From Burkholderia sp. E7m39 (GTDB taxonomy: Bacteria; Pseudomonadota; Gammaproteobacteria; Burkholderiales; Burkholderiaceae): 58,109 bases of DNA. How positions within the stretch are numbered: position 1 is the first letter of the stretch; each line of letters begins with the position of its first letter. The position numbers and the translations under genes were made by a program. Shown here in pieces: positions 1 to 8,938 of the stretch. A model generated the notes under the pieces. It did no database searches, was not told the origin of the DNA, and saw only the letters and a list, made by a program, of their open reading frames with translations. The DNA lies in assembly GCA_001319865.1 (NCBI GenBank), contig BBSL01000292.1, positions 1-58,109 of the forward strand, written 5' to 3'.

Positions 1-1
1 C

Positions 2-106
2 GGCGGCAATGTCTCGCGCTCGAACTCGTATGCCGACGACTATTCGCACGGCTACGACTACTCGCACGGCTACAAGAAGAAGCACAAGCATCGCCACTAC
101 GACTGA
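2..106 (+). CDS. C-terminal fragment of a His/Tyr/Lys-rich protein
   Basis: Only the last 34 codons are inside the window, read in the frame that ends at the TGA at 104-106. The tail repeats a Tyr-Ser-His-Gly-Tyr type unit and then becomes Lys/His-rich (KKKHKHRHYD). The composition resembles small secreted or surface proteins with a low-complexity tail. No domain is visible and I do not recognise the family. The N-terminus lies upstream of the window. Confidence 0.45.
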   Translation, partial: GGNVSRSNSYADDYSHGYDYSHGYKKKHKHRHYD

Positions 107-274
107 AGCGCGGGCTGAAGGCGGCGCGGCTTGAGCCAGCCCGAAGGGGCGCCATTGAAGACGCGCGTCGGCCGCTGCGACAAATCAACGCAGCGATTTG
201 TCGCGAATCAAGGTCGGGATAAACGCGGTTTACGGGTACGATCGAGGGAATTCCCTCGTGTTGCAGACAATATC

Positions 275-1033
275 GTGCCCGTCGACTATCTTCGCGGCTT
301 TGCGTCGGCCGCTCGCACCGACGCCGCCAACCGGCGCCTCGGCCTGGCGCTCGCGGGCATCGCGGGCGCGGCGAACGCCGGCGGCTTTCTGGCCATCGGC
401 CAGTACACGTCGCACATGTCCGGTATGGTGTCGTCGCTTGCCGACGGTCTCGCACTCGGCAACATGTCGTTCGTGCTGTCGGCGGCGAGTTCGATTGTCG
501 CGTTCGTCGCGGGCGCTGCCAGTTCGGCGATTCTGATCAACTGGGGCCGCCGGCGCGGCACGCAGAGCGTCTATGCGATGCCGCTCGTTGTGGAAGGGCT
601 GCTGTTGCTGTGTTTCGGCATACTGGGCGCGAACCTCGAGCATCACCGTCTGCTGTTCGTGCCTGCCACCGTCACGTTGCTGTGCTACGTGATGGGCCTG
701 CAAAACGCCATGATCACCAAGATTTCGAAAGCGGAAATCCGCACCACGCATGTGACGGGACTCGTGACGGATATCGGCATCGAAATTGGCAAGGGCCTGT
801 ACTGGAACCGGGGCGTGGGAGCGGCGGAGGCGGGCTACGTCGCCGCCGACATCCGCCGGCTTGGTCTGCTGGCTTCGCTGCTCGGCATGTTTCTCGCCGG
901 CGGACTGGCCGGCGCGATTGCGTTCAAGCAGCTCGGGTTCGTCGCGACGGTACCGCTGGCCGCGCTCCTGCTGGTACTCGCGGCCGTGCCCGTGGCCGAC
1001 GATCTGCGGAGCTATCCGCGTCGGTCGCGCTGA
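275..1033 (+). CDS. YoaK/DUF1275 family membrane protein
   Basis: A 252-residue integral membrane protein of the DUF1275 (YoaK) family, whose function is unknown. Family hallmarks are the early GAANAGGFLAIGQYTSHMSG segment, the central GLQNAMITKIS motif and the following RTTHVTGLVTDIG stretch. About six hydrophobic segments can be counted. The frame is open back to a TTG at 131, but that extension is charged and unlike the family. Family members usually begin with a PVDYLRG-like sequence, which supports the GTG at 275. It stands alone between the partial first gene and the convergent hydrolase gene. Confidence 0.8.
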   Translation: MPVDYLRGFASAARTDAANRRLGLALAGIAGAANAGGFLAIGQYTSHMSGMVSSLADGLALGNMSFVLSAASSIVAFVAGAASSAILINWGRRRGTQSVYAMPLVVEGLLLLCFGILGANLEHHRLLFVPATVTLLCYVMGLQNAMITKISKAEIRTTHVTGLVTDIGIEIGKGLYWNRGVGAAEAGYVAADIRRLGLLASLLGMFLAGGLAGAIAFKQLGFVATVPLAALLLVLAAVPVADDLRSYPRRSR

Positions 1034-1132
1034 GCCGCGTCGATCTCAAAGACCCACCCGAAAAATCGTAGCAACACGCGGCCTGCATTCCTTTTCGACC
1101 GACGCGCGGCGAAACGCGCCAGCGGCGCGCGC

Positions 1133-1843
1133 TCACTTCTCCCAGAGCGTGCGGCCGAAGAACGTCAGCGTGCGGTCCCACGCAAGCTGCGACCACACCG
1201 GGTCGAATTGCGTCCCCGCGATGCGGCCGGGTCCGACGGCCGTCTCGTTGGTGAACCCGTGATGCGCGAGATAGCGATGAAACTCGACATCCACGTTTGC
1301 GTCGCGCAGCTTCGATTCCAGCGTGTCCACCGTCGCGATCGGGAAGAACGCGTCTTGCGTGGCGTAGTGGCCGAGCACGCGCGCCTTGATTTTCGATGCG
1401 TCGATGTAGTCGAGCGGCGGGAAGCCGTAGAACACCACACCTGCCGTCACCTCGGGGCTTTGACACAGCGTGAGCAGCGTCAGCGCGCCGCCCATGCAAT
1501 AGCCCATCACGGCGACACGGCCCGCGCGCTGCTTCAGGTACTGCACCGCGCCGCGCAGATCTTGCGACGCGGCATCGCCGAAGTCGAGGCCATCCATCAG
1601 GTGATGTGCTTCTTCTTCTTCGACCGTCGATTTGCCGCGATACAGGTCGGGCACGAGCGCCAGATAGCCGGACTTCGCGAGGCGATCGGCGACGCCGCGA
1701 ATCTGGTCGTTCAATCCCCACCATTCCTGGATGACCACCACTGCAGGCGCGCCGTCCGTTTTCTCGGGCGTGGCGAGATAGCCTTGCAGTTCCTTGCCGT
1801 CCGGGCGGCTGAAAGTGATCATGGTTCCCGTCGTCGTGTTCAT
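1133..1843 (-). CDS. dienelactone hydrolase family protein
   Basis: A 236-residue alpha/beta hydrolase of the dienelactone hydrolase family. The Cys-Asp-His triad is visible: Cys116 in GYCMGG, Asp164 in ATQDAFF and His195 before Gly-Phe. The family Glu (Glu40 in QEWWGLN) is also present. True dienelactone hydrolases act in chloroaromatic breakdown, but many homologues are general carboxyl-esterases and no chlorocatechol genes are adjacent, so the substrate is open. The ATG at 1843 has AGGAA 8 nt upstream. The frame stays open further upstream, but that extension is shadow coding across the next gene. Confidence 0.85.
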   Translation of the reverse strand: MNTTTGTMITFSRPDGKELQGYLATPEKTDGAPAVVVIQEWWGLNDQIRGVADRLAKSGYLALVPDLYRGKSTVEEEEAHHLMDGLDFGDAASQDLRGAVQYLKQRAGRVAVMGYCMGGALTLLTLCQSPEVTAGVVFYGFPPLDYIDASKIKARVLGHYATQDAFFPIATVDTLESKLRDANVDVEFHRYLAHHGFTNETAVGPGRIAGTQFDPVWSQLAWDRTLTFFGRTLWEK

Positions 1844-2090
1844 GAGCGTATTCCTGTTGGAGTAGACGCAATAGGATAGCGCCGAAGCACGTCGGGTGCA
1901 GGCGCTCGCCCTTGCTGGCAATGGGCTTTCAGTCGCCGTGGCGTCGCGTGGCGTTGGATCAGGTTGAATCGGGTTGGGTCGCGTTGGAGCCTCGCGGCCG
2001 TGCCCGTTGGAATCGCCAATGAAAAAAGCGGGCGATTGCCCGCTCTCTGTACACGCGTGAAACGAATCCGCGCGATGTCTTGAAGCCGCG

Positions 2091-2528
2091 TTAAGCCGGC
2101 ATCTTGCGGAACGATATCGCAAAGCGGTTCCACGCGTTGATGGCCGAAATCAGCAGCGTCAGATCGACCAGTTCGGGCTCGCTGAAATGCGGCTTCACGG
2201 CTTCCCACACGGCGTCGGGCACACGGTTTTCGGACACCAGCGTCAGGGCTTCCGTCCATTCGAGCGCCGCGCGTTCGCGCGCCGTGAAGAACGGCGTCTC
2301 GCGCCACACGACCACCGTCGCCAGGCGCCGCTCGGTTTCGCCGCCCTTGCGCGCATCTGTCGTGTGCATGTCGACGCAGAACGCGCAGCCGTTGATCTGC
2401 GACGCGCGCAGGCGGACCAGTTCCGTCAGCGATTTTTCGAGGTCGCTCTTGCCGATGCGCTCTTCGAGCGCGAGCATCGCCTTGATTGCGTGCGGGTTGG
2501 CTTTGTAGAAGTCGAGACGTTGTTCCAT
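2091..2528 (-). CDS. carboxymuconolactone decarboxylase / AhpD-like protein
   Basis: A 145-residue all-helical protein of the CMD/AhpD superfamily. It carries the peroxidase-type motif Cys48-x-x-Cys51-x3-His55 (CAFCVDMH), preceded by an LVRLRASQINGC segment. This identifies the alkylhydroperoxidase-like group rather than the true decarboxylase. Such proteins probably detoxify peroxides using the CxxC pair. The ATG at 2528 follows AGGAAA. It is codirectional with the hydrolase gene 250 bp downstream; a common transcript is possible but not shown. Confidence 0.85.
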   Translation of the reverse strand: MEQRLDFYKANPHAIKAMLALEERIGKSDLEKSLTELVRLRASQINGCAFCVDMHTTDARKGGETERRLATVVVWRETPFFTARERAALEWTEALTLVSENRVPDAVWEAVKPHFSEPELVDLTLLISAINAWNRFAISFRKMPA

Positions 2529-2654
2529 GATGGTTTCCTGTAAGTGACTGCGCAAAGGCTTACGCGACAGACAAAGATTAGGCGTTCGATTGGCCATATG
2601 AAATGGCCAATTTCAGCTAATTACAGGTAACCACTTTGGCGCAACCGTCCCGCC

Positions 2655-3500
2655 TTACTTGACGGCGCCGAGCGCGAGACCCTTCACCAGATAGCGCTGC
2701 AGCCACGCGAACACGACGGAAACGGGCAATGTCGCGCACAGCGTCGCCGCCATCACGAGATGCCATTCGACGACGTACTTGCCCGCCACCATATCGGTGA
2801 CCTGCACGGTGAGCGTCTTGTTTTCCGGCGAGCGGATCAGCGTATAGACGACGGCGAACTCGTTCCACGCGTTGATGAACGTAAAGATCGCCGTCACGAC
2901 GATGGCGGGCACGGCGAGCGGCAGGAACACCTTGAACACGGCGCGCGTGCGGCTGCACCCCTCGAGCCACGCGGATTCTTCGAGATCGCGCGGCACGGTC
3001 GCGAAGTACGACGACAGCATCCACACGGCAAACGCGATATTGAACGCCGCATACGACACGATCACGCCGATCTTCGAATCGACGAGATTGCCGTCGCCGT
3101 ACGGAATCATCGCGGCGAGGCGGAACAGGCCGACCACCAGCAGAATGGGCGAGAGCATCTGCGTGACGAGCAGGAATTGACGATACAAACCGCGTCCGCG
3201 AAACGGAAAGCGCGCGAGCGCATACGCGGCGGGCAGGCTGACGGCGAGCGCCAGCGCTGTCGACAGCAGGCTGATCACGCAGCTGTTGCGCAGCGCGACG
3301 CCGAAGTTCGCCGCCGTCCACATATCGACGAAGTTTTGCCATTGCCAGTGCGCGGGCAGCCAACGCGCCGGATAAATGAACACTTCGTTCGCGGGTTTCA
3401 ACGCCGTGAACAGCATCACGGCGAACGGAAACAGCACGATCACGATGAGCGGCGACAGCGCGAGCCAGCACCAGACGGTGCGCTTCATCTTGGCGTTCAT
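2655..3500 (-). CDS. carbohydrate ABC transporter permease (MalG type)
   Basis: Inner-membrane permease of 281 residues with six hydrophobic segments. It carries the EAA-loop signature (LEESAWLEGCSRTRAVFKVFLPLAVPAI) that docks the ATPase. N-terminal residues and length fit the MalG/UgpE group. Its start ATG overlaps the stop of the upstream permease gene by four bases (ATGA, 3497-3500), so the two are translationally coupled. With the partner permease and binding protein it forms a type I sugar importer. The ATPase is encoded in the divergent unit at 6931. The substrate is not deducible from sequence. Confidence 0.88.
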   Translation of the reverse strand: MNAKMKRTVWCWLALSPLIVIVLFPFAVMLFTALKPANEVFIYPARWLPAHWQWQNFVDMWTAANFGVALRNSCVISLLSTALALAVSLPAAYALARFPFRGRGLYRQFLLVTQMLSPILLVVGLFRLAAMIPYGDGNLVDSKIGVIVSYAAFNIAFAVWMLSSYFATVPRDLEESAWLEGCSRTRAVFKVFLPLAVPAIVVTAIFTFINAWNEFAVVYTLIRSPENKTLTVQVTDMVAGKYVVEWHLVMAATLCATLPVSVVFAWLQRYLVKGLALGAVK

Positions 3501-4426
3501 GCCGGCTCTCCTTCTTTTTGCGGCTGCATGCGCAGATAGAGCATCGAGAACACGAACAGCATCACGAGCATGACGAGCGACACGGCAGCCGCCTGGCCCG
3601 GACGCCCGAGCCGGAAGCCGAGTTCGTACAGATAAGTGACGAGAATGTGCGTGCCGTTGTCGGGGCCGCCTTGGGTCATCACCCAGATGATCGGAAACGA
3701 GTTGAACACGTAGATCACGTTCAGCAGGATCGCCATGTTCACGAACGGGCGCAGCAGCGGCAGCGTCAACTGACGGAACTGCTGCCATGCGCTCGCGCCG
3801 TCGATGCGCGCCGCTTCATAAATATCGCCCGGCACCGACGACAATCCGCCGAGCAGAATCGTCACCGTGAACGGAATCGAAACAAGAATGCCGACCGCGA
3901 TCTCGACGGGAAACGCGAGTTCGGGCGTCGCGAGCCAGTGGATCGGGCCGCCGATCAATCCCAGCCGCTGCAACGTCACGTTGACCATGCCGTAGTCGTC
4001 GTTGAAGGCCCAGCGCCAGACCACGGCGGTCATCGTCAGCGACACGGACCACGGCAGCATCACGATCGTGCGCGCGATGCCGCGACCGTGGAAGTCCTGG
4101 TTCAGCACCAGCGCGACGGGCACCGAAATGATCACCGTGCCGCCCACCACACAAGCGGTCCAGACGAGCGTGCGGCGCAGCGAATCGAGGAACACGGGGT
4201 CGGCGAAGACGGTGAAGAAGTTCTTCAGGCCGGTGAAATCGCGGATCGCGCCGAAGCGCGACACATCGTGCAGCGACTGGTACACGATGTTGAAGATCGG
4301 ATAGCTGATGATGAACAGCGCGAGAATCAGACTCGGCGCGATCAGCCACCAGGGCGCGGCGGCGCGCGGTGCGATAGAACGGCTCATGCGTGCTCGATCG
4401 ACGGATGCTTGGGCGTTGGAACTCAT
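3497..4426 (-). CDS. sugar ABC transporter permease (MalF/UgpA type)
   Basis: Permease of 309 residues with six predicted membrane spans. The EAA loop is visible near residue 205 (IYEAARIDGASAWQQFRQLTLPLL). A charged N-terminus of about 20 residues precedes the first span. The ATG at 4426 has GAGGG upstream. It lies between the binding-protein gene and the second permease, the usual order binding protein, MalF-type, MalG-type. The 137-bp gap from the binding-protein gene may hold a differential-expression element, but I see no clear terminator there. Confidence 0.88.
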   Translation of the reverse strand: MSSNAQASVDRARMSRSIAPRAAAPWWLIAPSLILALFIISYPIFNIVYQSLHDVSRFGAIRDFTGLKNFFTVFADPVFLDSLRRTLVWTACVVGGTVIISVPVALVLNQDFHGRGIARTIVMLPWSVSLTMTAVVWRWAFNDDYGMVNVTLQRLGLIGGPIHWLATPELAFPVEIAVGILVSIPFTVTILLGGLSSVPGDIYEAARIDGASAWQQFRQLTLPLLRPFVNMAILLNVIYVFNSFPIIWVMTQGGPDNGTHILVTYLYELGFRLGRPGQAAAVSLVMLVMLFVFSMLYLRMQPQKEGEPA

Positions 4427-4563
4427 GAAGCCCTCGGGGCGGAATGGGCCGGCTGCAACATCGCGCTTCGGATGGGATGAAGCGCTTATCGAAGGTGAAG
4501 CCGCATCGGCACGAGCCGACGCGGCTTCCGGTACTGCGTCAGCAGTTCATCAAGCGCTTGCGA

Positions 4564-5796
4564 TCAGTGACCGAGCGCCTGGTTCGCCTGATTCGCGGCC
4601 TGCTTCAGCGCGTCGTCGGGCTTCGCCTTGCCGAGGTACACGGCCTGCATCGCGTTCGTCACGGCCTTCGCGGTGTCTTCCCAGCCCGTCACCGTCGGCG
4701 CGAAACGCGCTTGCGGCAGGAGCGCGATGAACGCCTTCGTGTCGGCATCGTTGAACGCCGGGTCGGTGGCTTCCGCTTTCGTCGTGGGCAGGAAGCCTTC
4801 CGTGCTCGTGAACTCGACGCGCGGTTCCTTCGTGAACAGATAGTCGAGGAACTTCCACGCGTCCTTCTTCACCTTCGAGTTCTTGAACATCACGATCGAA
4901 TCGGTGACGGCATACGTCGCGCCGTTCGTGCCGACGGGCAGCGGATCGATGCCGTATTTCAGATTCGGCGCTTCCTTCTTGATCTGCTTCGCGAGGAACG
5001 GCGCGGAGATCATCATCGCGACGCGGCCCTGCTTGAAGAGGTTCTGCACGTCTTCACGGCTGTACCCGGTGACGCCCGGCTGCGTCAGGCCCTGATCGAT
5101 CATCGACTTGTACAGCGTCGCCGCCTTGATGCCCGCGGGCGAATCGAAGCCGGCCTTGCCTTCCTTGTTCAGCACGTCGCCGCCGTTGGTCCACAGCGCA
5201 TAGTAGTAGTACACGTCGGTTTCGATTTCCTTGCCTTGCAGGCCGAAACCGGCGACGCCCTTTGCCTTCAGCTTCTTCGACGCGTCGATCACGTCGTTCC
5301 ACGTTTTCGGGCCGTTCGGATAACCGACGCTCGCGAGCAGGTCCTTGTTGTAGTACAGCGCGCGTGCCGATGCCGCGATCGGCAGGCCGTACGTCTTGCC
5401 GTTGATCTGGCCCGGCGCGAGGAACGGTGCGATGAAGCGGTTCTTGAAGCTCGCGTCCATGTAGCCGTCGAGCGGCTCGGCGACGTCGTCTTTCACGAAG
5501 TCGAGCAGCCAGCGCGTGCCGACGATAGCGAGGTCGGCGTTCGCGTTGCCCGAAATGTCCGTTTGCAGCTTCTGTTGCAGCGTGTCCCAGTTCACGTCCT
5601 CGATCTTGATCGTGGTGCCGGGATTGGCCTTCTCGAACTGGCGGGCCATTTTTTCGAAGTACGGCGCCGTCGCGTCGCTGTAATGCGCGACCGTCACACG
5701 CACCGTGTCGGCGTGCGCCGATAGGGCTAGACCTGCAAACGCGAGCGCTGCGGCGACTTTGCCGAGCGTAAGGGAAGCACGTGCATGCAACGACAT
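4564..5796 (-). CDS. extracellular sugar-binding protein of ABC transporter
   Basis: A 410-residue periplasmic solute-binding protein of the MalE-like family 1. A classic signal peptide ends near SAHA-DTVRV around residue 30. The mature protein shows the family pattern, including FEKANPGTTIKIED near the N-terminus and the GLPIAASARALYYNKDLL hinge segment near residue 150. It is the first gene of the leftward unit and delivers the ligand to the two permeases. Family members bind mono- or oligosaccharides or polyols. The adjacent dehydrogenase would be consistent with a polyol or sugar-acid substrate, but that is inference. Confidence 0.9.
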   Translation of the reverse strand: MSLHARASLTLGKVAAALAFAGLALSAHADTVRVTVAHYSDATAPYFEKMARQFEKANPGTTIKIEDVNWDTLQQKLQTDISGNANADLAIVGTRWLLDFVKDDVAEPLDGYMDASFKNRFIAPFLAPGQINGKTYGLPIAASARALYYNKDLLASVGYPNGPKTWNDVIDASKKLKAKGVAGFGLQGKEIETDVYYYYALWTNGGDVLNKEGKAGFDSPAGIKAATLYKSMIDQGLTQPGVTGYSREDVQNLFKQGRVAMMISAPFLAKQIKKEAPNLKYGIDPLPVGTNGATYAVTDSIVMFKNSKVKKDAWKFLDYLFTKEPRVEFTSTEGFLPTTKAEATDPAFNDADTKAFIALLPQARFAPTVTGWEDTAKAVTNAMQAVYLGKAKPDDALKQAANQANQALGH

Positions 5797-6097
5797 TTCG
5801 TCTCTCCTGGGGTGGTCCGCCGCCGTAGCCGGCTGCTTGGGTTGAATTGTTTGAAAAAATCCTACACACGAAAAAAAATGTTGTCACGTAGGGGTGACGA
5901 TATTTTTTGTTGTCCCGTTTTTTGCATAACATGCTGTAAATGATGGGCTTTTTGTGCAGTGCAGGGTTTTAGCGTTGGTGGGGGTGCTGGCGGTGCGCCG
6001 GCCCCGAAAATGCGCAATATGTAGGAAATTTACATGCCGGAACACGGCGACGCGCCCACGCGGCGCGGGGCGGCCGGCGAACGTGGAGAGGATGGAC
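5797..6097. promoter_or_regulatory. divergent promoter region of the sugar transporter genes, with candidate dyads
   Basis: A 301-bp, partly A/T-rich region that separates the leftward binding-protein unit from the rightward dehydrogenase unit. Two inverted repeats stand out: GTCAC-N6-GTGAC at 5883-5898 and TGTA-N7-TACA at 6020-6034. A TCCTACA half-site near 5850 and its complement TGTAGGA near 6020 face each other across the region. They are candidate binding sites for the RpiR regulator encoded at 8058. No experimental or motif-library support is available to me. Confidence 0.4.
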
Positions 6098-6871
6098 ATG
6101 AAGCGTGTCGTGCTGGTGACGGGTGCATGCGGCGGGATCGGCAGCGTGCTGTGCAAGCGTTTCGTTCAGGACGGCGCGACGGTGCTCGCGCTCGACGTCG
6201 ATGCCACGGCGCTCGATGCGCTGGTCGCCGATCTCGGCGCGGACCACGTGACGCCGATTGCCGTCGATCTCGGCGATGCAGATGCGGTGCGCGAACAGGT
6301 CGCGAAAGCCGTCGCGCTGCGCGGTCCCGTCGACGTGCTGGTCGCGAATGCCGGTGCAGCAGAGGGCCTGACGCTCGCCAAAACGGACGCCGCAAGCTGG
6401 CAGCGCGACGTGCATCTGAATCTGAACGGCACGTATCACACGGTCGAAGCGGTGCGCGAACAGATGATCGCGCGCCAAAGCGGCTCGATCGTGCTGATCG
6501 GCTCCGTCAACGGCATCACGGCGCTCGGCCATCCCGCGTACAGCGCGGCGAAGGCGGGTTTGATCAGCTACACGAAGGCGCTCGCGATCGAACTTGGGCG
6601 CTACGGTATCCGCGCGAACATCGTGTGTCCGGGCACGGTAAAGACGAAGGCCTGGCAGGCGCGCGTCGACAAGAATCCGCAGGTGTTCGAGAACCTGAAG
6701 AAGTGGTACCCGCTGCGCGACTTCGCGACGCCCGACGATATCGCCGATGCCGTGCTCTTTCTCGCCTCGCCGATGGCGCGCGTGATCACGGGCGTCGTGC
6801 TGCCCGTCGACGGCGGGCTGATGGCGGGCAACCGGCTGATGGCGGAAGAGCTGACGCTCGAATCGCTATAG
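6098..6871 (+). CDS. SDR family oxidoreductase
   Basis: NAD(P)-dependent short-chain dehydrogenase of 257 residues. It has the TGACGGIG cofactor motif close to the N-terminus, Asn-Ala-Gly (VANAGAAEG), catalytic Ser in LIGSVNG, Tyr-x3-Lys in YSAAKAG, and a C-terminal PVDGGLMAGN. Two ATGs are close together. The second, at 6098, is chosen because GGAGAGG at 6085-6091 sits 6 nt before it, too close to the ATG at 6092. It lies between the binding-protein promoter and the ATPase gene, so it probably oxidises the imported sugar or polyol. The substrate is unknown. Confidence 0.88.
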   Translation: MKRVVLVTGACGGIGSVLCKRFVQDGATVLALDVDATALDALVADLGADHVTPIAVDLGDADAVREQVAKAVALRGPVDVLVANAGAAEGLTLAKTDAASWQRDVHLNLNGTYHTVEAVREQMIARQSGSIVLIGSVNGITALGHPAYSAAKAGLISYTKALAIELGRYGIRANIVCPGTVKTKAWQARVDKNPQVFENLKKWYPLRDFATPDDIADAVLFLASPMARVITGVVLPVDGGLMAGNRLMAEELTLESL

Positions 6872-6930
6872 CGCTTAAATCGCTACGCCACTTACACGCG
6901 CGAAACCGCATACGAAACGACGAGGACAGC

Positions 6931-7995
6931 ATGGCAGCAGTGCAACTGAACGGCATCTACAAGCGTTACGGCGACACGCAGGTCGTGCACGGCATCGACC
7001 TGCACATCGACGACGGCGAGTTCGTCGTGCTGGTCGGCCCGTCGGGTTGCGGCAAGAGCACGTTGATGCGCATGGTCGCGGGCCTCGAAGAAATCAGCGG
7101 CGGCGAATTGACGATCGGCGGCACGCGCGCGAACGGCTTGCCGCCGCAGCAGCGCAATATCTCGATGGTGTTCCAGAGCTACGCGCTGTATCCGCATCTG
7201 TCCGTGTACGACAACATTGCGTTCGGGCCGCGCATCCGCAAGGAATCGCAGACGAGTTTCAAGCCGCGGATCGAGGCCGCCGCGAAGATGCTGAACCTGA
7301 GCAGCTATCTGGACCGCTTGCCGCGCGCGCTGTCGGGCGGGCAGCGTCAGCGCGTCGCGATGGGGCGCGCGGTGGTGCGCGAGCCGTCGCTGTTTTTGTT
7401 CGACGAGCCGCTGTCGAACCTCGATGCGAAGCTGCGCGTGCAGATGCGCACCGAGATCAAGGCGCTGCATCAGCGCCTGAAAAACACGGTGATTTACGTC
7501 ACGCACGACCAGATCGAAGCGATGACGATGGCCGACCGCATCGTCGTGATGAACGCGGGGCGCATCGAGCAGATCGGGCGTCCGCTGGAACTGTACGACC
7601 GGCCGGCGAACCTGTTCGTCGCGAGTTTTCTCGGCTCGCCTTCGATGAACTTCGCTGAGGGCGAGGTGGTGAGCGCGGCGAACGGCGTGGCGTTGCAGCT
7701 TGCAGACAACGTGCGGATTCCGCTGCCGGGCGCGGCAGTCGCGCCCGGCGCGAAGGTCACGCTCGGCGTGCGGCCCGAGCATATCGAAGCGTCGAGCGGA
7801 GGCATTCCGATGGATGTCGAAGTGATCGAGCCGACGGGCGCGGAGACGCATCTGTACGGCAAGATCGGCGGCGCGGCGTGGTGCGTGACGATGCGGCAGC
7901 GCGCGTCGATCGAGCCGGGCCAGCGCGTAACGCTGCGCTTTCCCGAGCAGCACATACATCTGTTCGACACGGACAGCGGGCGCAGATTGGGCTGA
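6931..7995 (+). CDS. ABC transporter ATP-binding protein, UgpC/MalK type
   Basis: A 354-residue ATPase of the carbohydrate-uptake type 1 group. Walker A is GPSGCGKST near residue 38, the Q-loop lies in VFQSYALYPHLSV, the signature is LSGGQRQRVAMGRA, Walker B is LFLFDEPLSNLD and the H-loop is in YVTHDQIEA. A C-terminal TOBE/OB region follows (LGVRPEHIE, GAETHLYGKIG). It energises the importer whose permeases are encoded at 2655-4426. Such ATPases can be shared between several sugar importers, so the location here argues for, but does not prove, a dedicated role. Confidence 0.9.
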   Translation: MAAVQLNGIYKRYGDTQVVHGIDLHIDDGEFVVLVGPSGCGKSTLMRMVAGLEEISGGELTIGGTRANGLPPQQRNISMVFQSYALYPHLSVYDNIAFGPRIRKESQTSFKPRIEAAAKMLNLSSYLDRLPRALSGGQRQRVAMGRAVVREPSLFLFDEPLSNLDAKLRVQMRTEIKALHQRLKNTVIYVTHDQIEAMTMADRIVVMNAGRIEQIGRPLELYDRPANLFVASFLGSPSMNFAEGEVVSAANGVALQLADNVRIPLPGAAVAPGAKVTLGVRPEHIEASSGGIPMDVEVIEPTGAETHLYGKIGGAAWCVTMRQRASIEPGQRVTLRFPEQHIHLFDTDSGRRLG

Positions 7996-8057
7996 CGGCG
8001 CCACGGCGCCACGGAATCGGGCGCCGCCGATTCACCATCCATCCAAAGGAACGCACG

Positions 8058-8930
8058 GTGTCCGCACCGAACCTGATTCCTCATATCCGCAGCGCGCTCG
8101 AATCGCTGCGGCCCGCCGAGCGCAAGGTCGCCGACATGGTGTTGTCCGATGTCGACTTCGCGATGCGCGCGAGCATCACCGAACTCGCGCAGCGCGCGGA
8201 CGTGTCCGAGCCTTCCGTCACGCGCTTTTGCCGTGCCGTCGGCGCGCACGGTCTGCGGGACTTCAAGATGCAGCTGGCGCAGAGCGTGGCGGGAGGAATG
8301 CCCTATGCGTCGACGGCCATCGCGCGCGGCGACGACACGCAGACGCTATTCGACAAGGTCGGCGAAGCGGCCGTCGAGGGCATCACGCAGGCGCGCGGCG
8401 CAATCGATCCCGTCGCGGTGAACGCGGCGCTCGCGGCGCTCGCGAGCGCGCGGCGCGTGTATTTCTTCGGCGTCGGTTCGGGCTCGGGGCTCGTCGCGCA
8501 GGACGCGGCGCTGCGGTTTCTCAGGCTCGATATCGCGGCGAGCGCATTCACGGACGCGCATTTGCAGCGGCTTTACGCGGGCCTTCTGGAACCCGGCGAC
8601 GTGGCGTTCGCCATTTCGCATTCAGGCCGCAGCGTCGAAGTGAACGAGAGCATGCAGATCGCGAAAGAACGCGGCGCGACGACGATCGCGCTGACAAACG
8701 TCGGTTCGCGGCTTGCGTGGCTCGTCGATATTCCGTTGCTGCTGCGCGTGCCGAGTCCCATCGATCCGAACACGCCGGGCGTCTCGCGGCTCGTGCATCT
8801 GTGCGTGATGGATGCGCTCGCGATCGGCGTCGCGCTGCGGCTCGAACCGCACACGCTGGAGAAGATGCGGCACGCGAAGGCGCGGCTGTCGCATGAACCG
8901 GATGCGGCGTCGGAGGATGAGCCGCAATAG
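8058..8930 (+). CDS. RpiR/MurR family transcriptional regulator
   Basis: A 290-residue regulator with an N-terminal HTH_6 domain (SITELAQRADVSEPSVTRFCRAVG, residues about 40-65) and a C-terminal SIS phospho-sugar-binding domain (VYFFGVGSGSGLVAQDAALRF and FAISHSGRSVEV). The GTG at 8058 has AAAGGA 7 nt upstream. It is the last gene of the rightward unit with the dehydrogenase and ATPase and most likely regulates the divergent transporter in response to a phosphorylated sugar. It ends 8 bp from the convergent IclR gene. Confidence 0.88.
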   Translation: MSAPNLIPHIRSALESLRPAERKVADMVLSDVDFAMRASITELAQRADVSEPSVTRFCRAVGAHGLRDFKMQLAQSVAGGMPYASTAIARGDDTQTLFDKVGEAAVEGITQARGAIDPVAVNAALAALASARRVYFFGVGSGSGLVAQDAALRFLRLDIAASAFTDAHLQRLYAGLLEPGDVAFAISHSGRSVEVNESMQIAKERGATTIALTNVGSRLAWLVDIPLLLRVPSPIDPNTPGVSRLVHLCVMDALAIGVALRLEPHTLEKMRHAKARLSHEPDAASEDEPQ

Positions 8931-8938
8931 CCCACACC

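Noticed and set aside
131..274. N-terminal extension of the DUF1275 protein from TTG 131
   Set aside because: The extra 48 residues are charged and unlike the family, whose members start near PVDYLRG.
4444..5724. Plus-strand frame of 426 codons opposite the sugar-binding protein gene
   Set aside because: Low-complexity Arg/Val/Leu sequence; the binding protein on the minus strand is unmistakable.
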